The position numbers were made by a program, and so were the translations under genes. From Euryarchaeota archaeon UBA23 (GTDB lineage: Archaea; Thermoplasmatota; Poseidoniia; Poseidoniales; Thalassarchaeaceae), in the NCBI GenBank assembly GCA_002498725.1, contig DAIJ01000031.1, positions 1,446 through 26,892 on the forward strand: a DNA stretch of 25,447 bases, read 5' to 3'. The notes beneath the pieces were generated by a model. That model did not search any database, was not told where the DNA came from, and worked only from the letters and a program-made list of their open reading frames with translations. Below, piece after piece: positions 1-7,495 of this stretch (within the stretch, counting starts at the first letter, position 1; each line of letters starts with the position of its first letter).

Positions 1-908
1 TGGTCATCGTGGTCATCGTGGTCGTTGACATCGTCGAATATCTCAGAATCAAACCAAACTGGAATCGAGGTTCTTGGAAGTGTATCATCGACTTCGATGA
101 CTATTGCATCCCCCCACAGCATCTGGTACTCTATGTTCGTAGTTGCAGAGCCATTAATGCTGGCCACATTGAAGGACATCAAGTCCTTATTCTGGTTAAT
201 ATGAATGGTCATAGTGATTTCAGCGCCATCTTCGTTATACTCCATTGTCATAGTCTGAGATTCCATGTCGTCGCTTATAGTGATTGTAATTACTGCGTCT
301 TCTGGAAGGCCATCATCCTCTTCCCCCTCGTTATCATCTCCGCCGTCATCATCTTCGCCAGTGAAGAGTCCGGCTTGTTCTGCGATTACCTCCAAAACAT
401 TGGGAGTTGCATCTCGGGTTTGGTAGGTACTAGTTGTTGCCTCTCCTTGAACCATCATTCCACCCATCAATACGTGGACATTGACAACCTCACCGACTTG
501 CACATGAGTATATTCCACTTGCAATAGCCCTGCAACTGAAAGTGAGTTGTGAACGTAGACTGAGTCGGTATTAAGATCCGCCATTACAATGTCCTCTATC
601 TCGATATCCATCTGCATCCCCAACTCCTGATTCCACTGGCTCGATGAAATCGACTGAGAGTATCCGGCCTTCGGAATATCTTCTAGTATATCCTCGATGC
701 TCCCAACATCAGTCATAGCTTTCATGAAAGTCTCCGCGGTAGCCATGTAAATACAATCCCCTACTAATTCGGAGGTGGCATTTTCTTCGTAATTGGCGGC
801 ATTCTCATCCATACATCCTAAGACATCATCAACAACATCTTCTAGACAACCAGAAATCGATGATGACACTAAAATTAGGCTTGTTATGACTATAGTCAGT
901 TTGTTCAT
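1..908 (-). CDS. Secreted acidic lipoprotein, C-terminus cut by window edge
   Basis: I read this frame by hand: it begins at an ATG (908-906) and stays open to base 1, giving about 302 visible residues. The N-terminus MNKLTIVITSLILVSSSISGC is a short charged end, a hydrophobic stretch and a lipobox-like ISGC, so Cys21 is the likely lipidated residue and the protein is probably anchored outside the cell membrane. Just after it come GCMDENAANY and a later Cys, resembling the short Cys-flanked Asp/Asn repeat (GCxDxxAxNYxxxAT...C) common in marine secreted proteins. The middle has a very acidic linker (EDDDGGDDNEGEEDD) followed by beta-rich sequence with N-glycosylation-type sequons. The last visible residues are a DDH repeat, possibly metal-binding. 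I recognise no enzyme. The frame and lipoprotein nature are well supported; the function is unknown. Confidence 0.8.
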   Translation of the reverse strand, partial: MNKLTIVITSLILVSSSISGCLEDVVDDVLGCMDENAANYEENATSELVGDCIYMATAETFMKAMTDVGSIEDILEDIPKAGYSQSISSSQWNQELGMQMDIEIEDIVMADLNTDSVYVHNSLSVAGLLQVEYTHVQVGEVVNVHVLMGGMMVQGEATTSTYQTRDATPNVLEVIAEQAGLFTGEDDDGGDDNEGEEDDGLPEDAVITITISDDMESQTMTMEYNEDGAEITMTIHINQNKDLMSFNVASINGSATTNIEYQMLWGDAIVIEVDDTLPRTSIPVWFDSEIFDDVNDHDDHDD

Positions 909-952
909 TGATTAAAACGCGCACATAGGACTCTTATCAACTATGGGGCTTC

Positions 953-981
953 ACATGAAAAATCTACATTTATTGGAAAAA
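953..981 (-). terminator. T-rich termination signal after tRNA-Leu
   Basis: On the minus strand the bases directly after the tRNA CCA end hold two short T runs (TTTTTCC at 975-981 and ATTTTTC near 957-962). Archaeal RNA polymerase terminates on such U-runs, so this is a plausible end for the tRNA transcript. There is no hairpin and no other support. Confidence 0.35.
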
Positions 982-1066
982 TGGTGCAGGGGACAGGATT
1001 TGAACCTGCGAAGCACTACGCACTGGGACCTAAACCCAGCCCCTTTGACCACTCGGGTACCCCTGC
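982..1066 (-). tRNA. tRNA-Leu (anticodon UAG)
   Basis: Read on the minus strand, a 7-bp acceptor stem GCAGGGG/CCCCTGC closes a class II cloverleaf. The anticodon stem CTGGG/CCCAG encloses the 7-base loop TTTAGGT, giving anticodon TAG after the invariant T33, so it reads CUA (and by wobble other CUN) leucine codons. A long variable arm (TGCGTAGTGCTTCGCA) fits the leucine class. The T arm carries GGTTCAAATCC. The discriminator is A, and CCA is encoded in the DNA (982-984). It lies between the lipoprotein gene (same strand) and divergent gpsA. Confidence 0.95.
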
Positions 1067-1121
1067 TTACATCTTGGCGGACGCTTTGAACGTCAAGAAT
1101 CCAACGGATGGTCGAACTAAT

Positions 1122-1145
1122 ACAATAGGGTCTTAACAATAGGGT
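1122..1145. repeat. 10-bp direct repeat between tRNA-Leu and gpsA
   Basis: ACAATAGGGT occurs at 1122-1131 and again at 1136-1145, 14 bases apart start to start. It lies in the divergent promoter region, 27-50 bases ahead of the gpsA ATG. It may be a regulator site or a chance duplication. Confidence 0.4.
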
Positions 1146-1171
1146 GGTGCGAGGGGGGTTTTGGGGATGGG

Positions 1172-2182
1172 ATGGCCCGAATAGGAATACTTGGATTGGG
1201 TAATTGGGGTACCGCACTAGCAAAAGTGTGGTGCGAAGATGGACATAACGTCATGGGTTGGACTATTGAACAGGAGGTTTATGAGTCTCTAATGACTGAA
1301 AATATAAACAAAAAATATCTACCTAATAATGAGATTATTGGGCTTAATGTAACCATGGAAATTTCTGATATTACCGAAACTTGTGAAATATTAGTTCTCG
1401 CACTTCCAAGCAGTGTTATACTATCTGTTGTTAATCAATTAATACCATTGTTAAGACCGTCGCACGTAATAATAGATTTGGCTAAGGGATTGGCACCTAA
1501 GTCAGAAAGTGATTTAGGCATGATTTCGCTTGAAATCGAAGACCGTCTTAATTCAAATGGATGTTCAAACCCTGTAGTAGTATTGACTGGCCCAACAATA
1601 GCACCTGAAGTTGCTCGTGGAGTAATGACGACCGCTCTCGTTGCCTGTCATGATAAATCTGTAGCGAACCGGATTGCTGAGAGATTGTCAACTGAAACTC
1701 TAATTTTAGCTGCTACTGATGATGCTGCTGGAGCAGAGTTATGGGGCGCTTACAAAAACACAGTCGCTCTTGCATGTGGGTTAGTTGATGGATTAAGAGA
1801 AGGAATAGGAGGAGACAATCTCAAAGCGGCTCTTGTTCTTGCAGGATTTAGTGAAGGAATAAAACTGCTTGAAGCAATGGGTGCCGAGGATTCAACCGCC
1901 TTTGGCCCTGCGGGAATTGGAGATCTATATGTAACTGCTACAAGCCCTAGATCTAGAAACAGAACACTGGGTGAAAAACTCGGTTCTGGAAAATCATTGG
2001 AACAGGCTTTGGAAGAAATGCATATGGTTGCAGAAGGAGTAAGAGCAACTGAAATGTTCTTAAAAAGAGCTGGTGATTTAGGTATCGAAGTTCCATTCAT
2101 TGATGCTTTAGGCAATTTATTAAATGGGCAAATTGCTGTTCATGATGCAGTTCGTATGATGGTCGAAGCATATGAAGCATAG
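1172..2182 (+). CDS. gpsA: Glycerol-3-phosphate dehydrogenase [NAD(P)+], bacterial type
   Basis: Cytosolic enzyme that interconverts dihydroxyacetone phosphate and sn-glycerol-3-phosphate with NAD(P)H, supplying the glycerol backbone of bacterial-type phospholipids. The 336 residues match the usual GpsA length. The Rossmann motif GILGLGNWGTALA is at residues 5-17, KGLAPKS near 105-111, and GPTIAPEVARG at 140-150. The catalytic-domain lysine is K195 in WGAYKNTVALACG, and the substrate-domain signature GIGDLYVTATSPRSRNR follows. The start at 1172 places the dinucleotide-binding strand right at the N-terminus, as in homologues; an ATG five bases upstream is out of frame. The gene is divergent from tRNA-Leu, and the next gene follows after 73 bases. 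Archaeal membranes are normally built on sn-glycerol-1-phosphate, so a gpsA here is notable; its presence in Marine Group II is established. The assignment is firm. Confidence 0.95.
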   Translation: MARIGILGLGNWGTALAKVWCEDGHNVMGWTIEQEVYESLMTENINKKYLPNNEIIGLNVTMEISDITETCEILVLALPSSVILSVVNQLIPLLRPSHVIIDLAKGLAPKSESDLGMISLEIEDRLNSNGCSNPVVVLTGPTIAPEVARGVMTTALVACHDKSVANRIAERLSTETLILAATDDAAGAELWGAYKNTVALACGLVDGLREGIGGDNLKAALVLAGFSEGIKLLEAMGAEDSTAFGPAGIGDLYVTATSPRSRNRTLGEKLGSGKSLEQALEEMHMVAEGVRATEMFLKRAGDLGIEVPFIDALGNLLNGQIAVHDAVRMMVEAYEA

Positions 2183-2240
2183 GCTAGAAAATAATAACAA
2201 AAACTGTATTATTTACGCCGATAATAATATTTCACTTCAT

Positions 2241-2271
2241 CTCCGCGGATTAGTGATGCCAAATCGCGGAG
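2241..2271 (+). promoter_or_regulatory. Inverted repeat enclosing a start codon
   Basis: CTCCGCG (2241-2247) and CGCGGAG (2265-2271) are perfect 7-bp complements separated by 17 bases, and the ATG at 2256 sits in the loop. The GC-rich arms stand out in AT-rich surroundings. In RNA this would present or mask the initiation region of the surface-protein gene. Its function is inferred only. Confidence 0.45.
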
Positions 2272-4250
2272 CATTACATTTCGGCGTTTTTTTGATCGCT
2301 TTTATTATGGCTACTTCATCTGCTCCTCTTGAACAAAATGAACAAAATCTTCCTGAAGTAAAAGAGCAAAGAGAACAATTTGGACCTGATGAACCTACTC
2401 TTGAAGAGACGTGTAGTTCGCTTACTTTTGAAGACATGTTCCAATATTCTAAGGCTATTTTCAATATAGAAGTCTCATCCGACTGGACCTCTGCAAGTGT
2501 TGAAGCTGTTGGATGGGTAAATGGAACATTAGCAGATGATGTTAGAGCTAGTTTAGATGAATATGTAGCATCTGTTTACCCAAGTGGTGATGATGGATGG
2601 ATTTCTACGGACGAAAGAGAAGGAGTGCGGGCAATTGCTTCTGAATGCATAGAACACACTTTGACAAGAATAGGGATGAGAGATGGCAGTCCACATAGAG
2701 GAGGTGAGGGGACCTCATGGAAGAATATATCCTGGACTGAGGACGAGGTTTTAGTAGAAGAATGGAATTTAGTCCCCCAAGATCATTCTCAAGTCAGAGA
2801 ATGTTCCGGAATTGGAAGTACTAGTGATTGTGTAGAAGTTCCTGTTATTCCAGATTCAAATAGAAACTGTGACACAAATATAGATGATTCAGATGGAATA
2901 GATGAGTGTAGAATGATGTTATGGTTGAATGCGACATTGACTATAGACAATATTCAATCTCCTGATGAATTTACTCTTGTAATGAATGCATCCAATCTTT
3001 CCAATGTAATTTATAATTTCAAATTCCCAGAAACGCAAGGATTACGATTGGATATGTGGGAAGAATGTGAAGGTCGCGACGTGCAGGTAGATATGGGAGA
3101 TTTTGCTGGTATAGCTCCTCTTAGAGGGACCTGCGTTGGTGATCAATCAAGTACTTATGAGATTATTCAAAATGTAGATTCTACAATTACCTATGTTGTT
3201 GAGCCGAATATGATTTCATGGCCGGTGGGAGAGGATCTATTCGCTGATTTTACAACTGCATCAATACCTATTAACAATCCTCCTATTTGGACAGATAATG
3301 CACCTAGTGATGATTCTTGGTTCCCTAGAAAAAATGGAGGAAACCAAATCATAGCAAATTGGCAATTAATTCAAACATGGTTTGAAGATGAGGCTGCCAT
3401 ATCTTCATCAACATTGGATTGTAGAGGTGAAGATGGTCTTAATTTAGACACCTCAGATAGAGATATTTCAATGGACGTTCCACGTGGAGAGGCTGGAGAA
3501 ATAACTTGTGAAATATTAGATCCAAGTGGACAATCCACAGGTAACCGCACTTGGAATATTGGAGTCCCTTTCCAGATATCAACATCCTCTAATGAGTTAT
3601 CTGATCCTCATCCAATTACCCTTACACCAACTACTGGCTGGCCAGAACTTATTGTTGATGTTGGCTTAACTTCAGACTATGGAATAATCTCTTCTACTGA
3701 GGGGCCTTACTCTCTGTATTTGTCAGAGATTACTGTTGACTTGGCTACAGCTAATACATTTCCAGGGGATATATATGTTTACACACATGTAAGTGGAGAT
3801 GGTGTGTTCAATCTTGAAGCATATCATGACTTGGGTATTACAAAGACTGGATCTCCTCCTGTAATAGTCGTCAACAGTGAAGGATGGGATGGTGATTCGT
3901 GGTCGATGAGTGGTATGTTTAGCGACCCAGATGGAGAACCAGTTACATTTGTTCATAAAATAGACGGAAGTGCTATTGGTTCAATTTCAGTTTCCGGAAA
4001 TATGTGGTCTACACCATCAATTGACTTTTCACTATGGAGTGAGGGTATACACACAATATCTGTAGAAGGATGTGATGCCACAGATCTATGTACAGAGATA
4101 ATTAGAGATGTGAATAATTCTCAAATCTTTGAAGAAACAATACCTATTCAGCCCCCTACTTCACAAGAGAATCGATTACCTGGTATTGGCCTTCCTGGCA
4201 TCCTCCTTGTAACATCTGCCGGACTCATATACTCGAGGCGCCGCGCCTGA
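2256..4250 (+). CDS. Secreted Ig-like surface protein with C-terminal membrane anchor
   Basis: This is a large exported protein of unknown function, 664 residues from the chosen start. I prefer the ATG at 2256 to the in-frame ATG at 2172 because MPNRGALHFGVFLIAFIMATSSA makes a compact signal peptide at once, while the earlier start would add 28 polar residues and overlap gpsA by 11 bases. After an acidic linker comes a cysteine-containing N-terminal region (residues ~50-220), then beta-rich stretches with several N-x-S/T sequons. Around residues 545-625 an Ig- or cadherin-like repeat is suggested by GMFSDPDGEPVTF and WSEGIHTISVEGCDA. The C-terminus NRLPGIGLPGILLVTSAGL then YSRRRA has a PGxG motif, a hydrophobic segment and an arginine cluster, the layout of archaeal PGF-CTERM-type sorting tails or of a simple anchor. 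Four bases separate it from the Gar1-like gene, so the two may share a transcript. Confidence 0.75.
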   Translation: MPNRGALHFGVFLIAFIMATSSAPLEQNEQNLPEVKEQREQFGPDEPTLEETCSSLTFEDMFQYSKAIFNIEVSSDWTSASVEAVGWVNGTLADDVRASLDEYVASVYPSGDDGWISTDEREGVRAIASECIEHTLTRIGMRDGSPHRGGEGTSWKNISWTEDEVLVEEWNLVPQDHSQVRECSGIGSTSDCVEVPVIPDSNRNCDTNIDDSDGIDECRMMLWLNATLTIDNIQSPDEFTLVMNASNLSNVIYNFKFPETQGLRLDMWEECEGRDVQVDMGDFAGIAPLRGTCVGDQSSTYEIIQNVDSTITYVVEPNMISWPVGEDLFADFTTASIPINNPPIWTDNAPSDDSWFPRKNGGNQIIANWQLIQTWFEDEAAISSSTLDCRGEDGLNLDTSDRDISMDVPRGEAGEITCEILDPSGQSTGNRTWNIGVPFQISTSSNELSDPHPITLTPTTGWPELIVDVGLTSDYGIISSTEGPYSLYLSEITVDLATANTFPGDIYVYTHVSGDGVFNLEAYHDLGITKTGSPPVIVVNSEGWDGDSWSMSGMFSDPDGEPVTFVHKIDGSAIGSISVSGNMWSTPSIDFSLWSEGIHTISVEGCDATDLCTEIIRDVNNSQIFEETIPIQPPTSQENRLPGIGLPGILLVTSAGLIYSRRRA

Positions 4251-4254
4251 GTAC

Positions 4255-5088
4255 ATGAGTTTCACGGGGAGCGTCGAGAAACATTCTCACGAGGGGGGCT
4301 TATTGATCACCTTTGAAGGTAGAGCTCCGCGCCTTGGAGCAACTCTAAGGATTGTTGGTGGTAAACCAATTGGACGCGTAAATAGCGTCATAGGAGCTGT
4401 AGACCGTGCATTAATTCATGTCCATCCAATTGATAGTGATATTGACTCTTCAATGACCATCGGTTCACCCGTAGAAATAGCTCCAAGGGAGAAAAGAAAC
4501 CGAGAAAGGAAGAATGATCGTTTTGATCGACGGGGGAGAGATGGAGGTCGCGGTGGATATCGTGAACGAAGAGATAACAGAGGCCAAGATCGAAGTAAAA
4601 GAGGTGGAGATTGGACCTGTCCAAAATGTAAAAATTCCAACTTTGCATTCAGAAACAAATGTAATCGCTGTGAAGCAGATAGGCCCAAAGGAAGTCAAGG
4701 TAGAGATAATAGAGGCAGAGATGGGGGGCGTGGTGGGTATCGTGAACGAAAAGATAACCGGAGTCAAGACCGAAGTAATAGAAGTGGAGATTGGACCTGT
4801 CCAAAATGTAAGAATTCAAACTTTGCATTCAGAAACAAATGTAATCGCTGTGAAGCAGAAAAACCTAAAGGAAGTCAAGGTAATAATTCTGGTGGAAGAA
4901 GGGAAGGAAATAATCGAAGGCCACAAAGAGAAGGGGGGCGTAGAGTGTTCCGCGGTGGAAATTCAGATCGCAACTCCAGAGGTAGAAGTACTGGAAGTTC
5001 AAATAAACCCAGAAGAGGGGGATTTCGTGGAACAAGTGGTGGCTCCAGTAGAAAAAACAGACCAGGTAGAGGTAGCGGTCGGAGATGA
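4255..5088 (+). CDS. Gar1-like H/ACA RNP protein with two RanBP2-type zinc fingers and RGG tail
   Basis: Residues 1-76 have the Gar1 beta-barrel pattern (SVEKHSHEGGLLITF, APRLGATLRIVGGKPIGRV, VIGAVDRALIHVHP, TIGSPVEI). Gar1 binds the pseudouridine synthase Cbf5 in box H/ACA ribonucleoproteins that modify rRNA. Archaeal Gar1 is usually only about 80-100 residues, yet this protein has 277. The extra part is an Arg/Gly-rich chain holding two zinc fingers, GDWTCPKCKNSNF with CNRCEA, with ligands C122/C125/C136/C139 and C182/C185/C196/C199 and the diagnostic Trp two residues before the first Cys. This is the RanBP2/FUS-type single-stranded-RNA-binding finger. The two fingers lie in an exact 60-residue tandem duplication (91-150 and 151-210), and a basic RGG-like tail ends in RPGRGSGRR. 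I infer a nucleic-acid-binding extension of an RNP protein. The fingers are certain by motif; Gar1 identity is likely. Confidence 0.8.
   Translation: MSFTGSVEKHSHEGGLLITFEGRAPRLGATLRIVGGKPIGRVNSVIGAVDRALIHVHPIDSDIDSSMTIGSPVEIAPREKRNRERKNDRFDRRGRDGGRGGYRERRDNRGQDRSKRGGDWTCPKCKNSNFAFRNKCNRCEADRPKGSQGRDNRGRDGGRGGYRERKDNRSQDRSNRSGDWTCPKCKNSNFAFRNKCNRCEAEKPKGSQGNNSGGRREGNNRRPQREGGRRVFRGGNSDRNSRGRSTGSSNKPRRGGFRGTSGGSSRKNRPGRGSGRR
4525..4884 (+). repeat. 180-bp tandem duplication inside the Gar1-like gene
   Basis: Two in-frame 180-bp units (4525-4704 and 4705-4884) each encode an RGG stretch plus one zinc finger. The core 76 bases from 4604 differ at only two positions from the copy at 4784, third positions included, so the duplication is recent or is kept homogenised by gene conversion. 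Confidence 0.9.
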
Positions 5089-5168
5089 TTTCATTTATTC
5101 AAAATCTTTGATTTTATTGGAAGATTCTTGACCCCAGCATTCATCTTAAGAATACTGTACCAGAAGTC

Positions 5169-6155
5169 ATGGTGCAGGACGCGGAGATACTCTGGGAGGA
5201 AGCACTGGAACTAGAACAAGCAGGAGAAAAGGATGAGGCTTTATCAGTTGCAAAAAAAGTCATTGATTTAGATCCCGAACATATTGATGCTTGGATGGCC
5301 ATAGCTAGACTATCACTTCCCCAAATTAATCGTGGTAAACAAGATGAACCCGATCTGAGTCAGGCCTCTTCGGCTCTTTCGGCAATCAGTAATGTTGTCA
5401 GACTAGATCCTGAAAATAAAGATGCATGGATGATGGGAGGGGTGCTTTTAGTTGATCATCTAGGGATGATGGAAGAATCTATTTCATGGTGGGAAGAAAG
5501 AAGAAAAATAGCACCAAATGAGATAATGCCTCTTATTGAACAAATCTCGATACTAATTAAGTTAGGGTTGTATAAAGATGCGAGTGACAGATTAGAATTA
5601 ATGTTTGAATCAGATATGGAGAGTCCAGATAATAGGCAATTAATTCAAATGGATGCAATTAGAAAATTAATTGATAAGGCAATTAAATTAGAAAAAGATG
5701 AAATCTTCAAACCGCAGGATCCAAATCATAAAAGATGGGAAATTATTCGAAGGATGAAAGATAGGAAACCACTTTCTGAGACATTTTTCCTATTCACATT
5801 CGTTGCCCCTATAGTATTCATTTTAGGTACCTTTGCAATGAGTTTTTTAGGTGGTTCCAAATGGGGATTTCTGGTTGTTTTCGTAATAATATTGATTCTT
5901 TTTGCGACAATCAATAGAATGGCATCGGGTCTGCTTGACTCATTGAATAGACATGTCAAGGATCTTGAAAGAGCTATAGATGTAGAATCCTCCAGTGGGA
6001 AATTATGTATTTCAGATGAAATTCGAGAAAGTAAATTATATTCTGCAGTTATGAAAAAACGGAAGAGAGCTTTTACCGAAAGAATGGATTTGATAATTGA
6101 ATCGAATGAGAAAATTAACCCTAGATGGAATGTTTCTTTACCTGAATGGAACTAA
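5169..6155 (+). CDS. TPR protein with two transmembrane segments
   Basis: Unknown 328-residue protein. Residues 5-40 (AEILWEEALELEQAGEKDEA, with LDPEHIDAW) and 63-120 (RLDPENKDAW, then a WWEERRKIAPN helix) have the spacing and the Ala/Asp-Pro pattern of tetratricopeptide repeats, usually a protein-docking scaffold. Two hydrophobic stretches follow, at 204-226 and 230-249, joined by a short GGSKWG turn, so both ends should lie on the same side, most simply in the cytosol. The rest is charged and helical. The ATG at 5169 opens the first TPR helix directly. The gap of 80 bases to the Gar1-like gene is AT-rich and may hold a promoter. Its stop lies six bases from the stop of convergent ahcY, so the two genes end back to back with no room for separate terminators. 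Role unknown. Confidence 0.75.
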   Translation: MVQDAEILWEEALELEQAGEKDEALSVAKKVIDLDPEHIDAWMAIARLSLPQINRGKQDEPDLSQASSALSAISNVVRLDPENKDAWMMGGVLLVDHLGMMEESISWWEERRKIAPNEIMPLIEQISILIKLGLYKDASDRLELMFESDMESPDNRQLIQMDAIRKLIDKAIKLEKDEIFKPQDPNHKRWEIIRRMKDRKPLSETFFLFTFVAPIVFILGTFAMSFLGGSKWGFLVVFVIILILFATINRMASGLLDSLNRHVKDLERAIDVESSSGKLCISDEIRESKLYSAVMKKRKRAFTERMDLIIESNEKINPRWNVSLPEWN

Positions 6156-6161
6156 TGAAAA

Positions 6162-7427
<1,266 letters not shown>

Positions 7428-7473
7428 GTCACAAGGCACTCGCCATGGCTTCTTCAAGGTGCGTTTTTTACAG

Positions 7474-7489
7474 CCCCTCTAATGAGGGG
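7474..7489 (-). other. Short GC hairpin between surface-protein gene and ahcY
   Basis: CCCCTC-TAAT-GAGGGG is a perfect 6-bp stem with a 4-base loop in the 38-68 base gap between the two minus-strand genes. On the transcribed strand no U-run follows; instead an A-run (TGTAAAAAACG, 7462-7472) comes next, which could be a weak TATA for ahcY. It could be a processing site or an attenuating structure. It does not look like a canonical terminator. Confidence 0.4.
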
Positions 7490-7495
7490 GGGTAA

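Noticed and set aside
1..29. Short-period repeat (TCATCGTGG-like) as a possible microsatellite or CRISPR-like element.
   Set aside because: It is simply the codon pattern of the DDH repeat in the lipoprotein frame, with no spacer structure.
9..527. A 172-codon plus-strand frame over the lipoprotein gene.
   Set aside because: The minus frame gives a signal peptide with lipobox and a coherent acidic protein; the plus frame lies wholly inside it and has no family features.
2172..2255. Extended N-terminus of the secreted protein from ATG 2172.
   Set aside because: It would overlap gpsA and place 28 polar residues before a good signal peptide; ATG 2256 is better.
4514..5131. A 205-codon open frame overlapping the Gar1-like gene in another frame.
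   Set aside because: It is a by-product of the repeated AGA/GGA codons of the RGG-rich frame: shifted, these read as Glu/Val-rich repeats. The Gar1 and zinc-finger frame explains the conserved cysteines, and the overlap has no start signal of its own.
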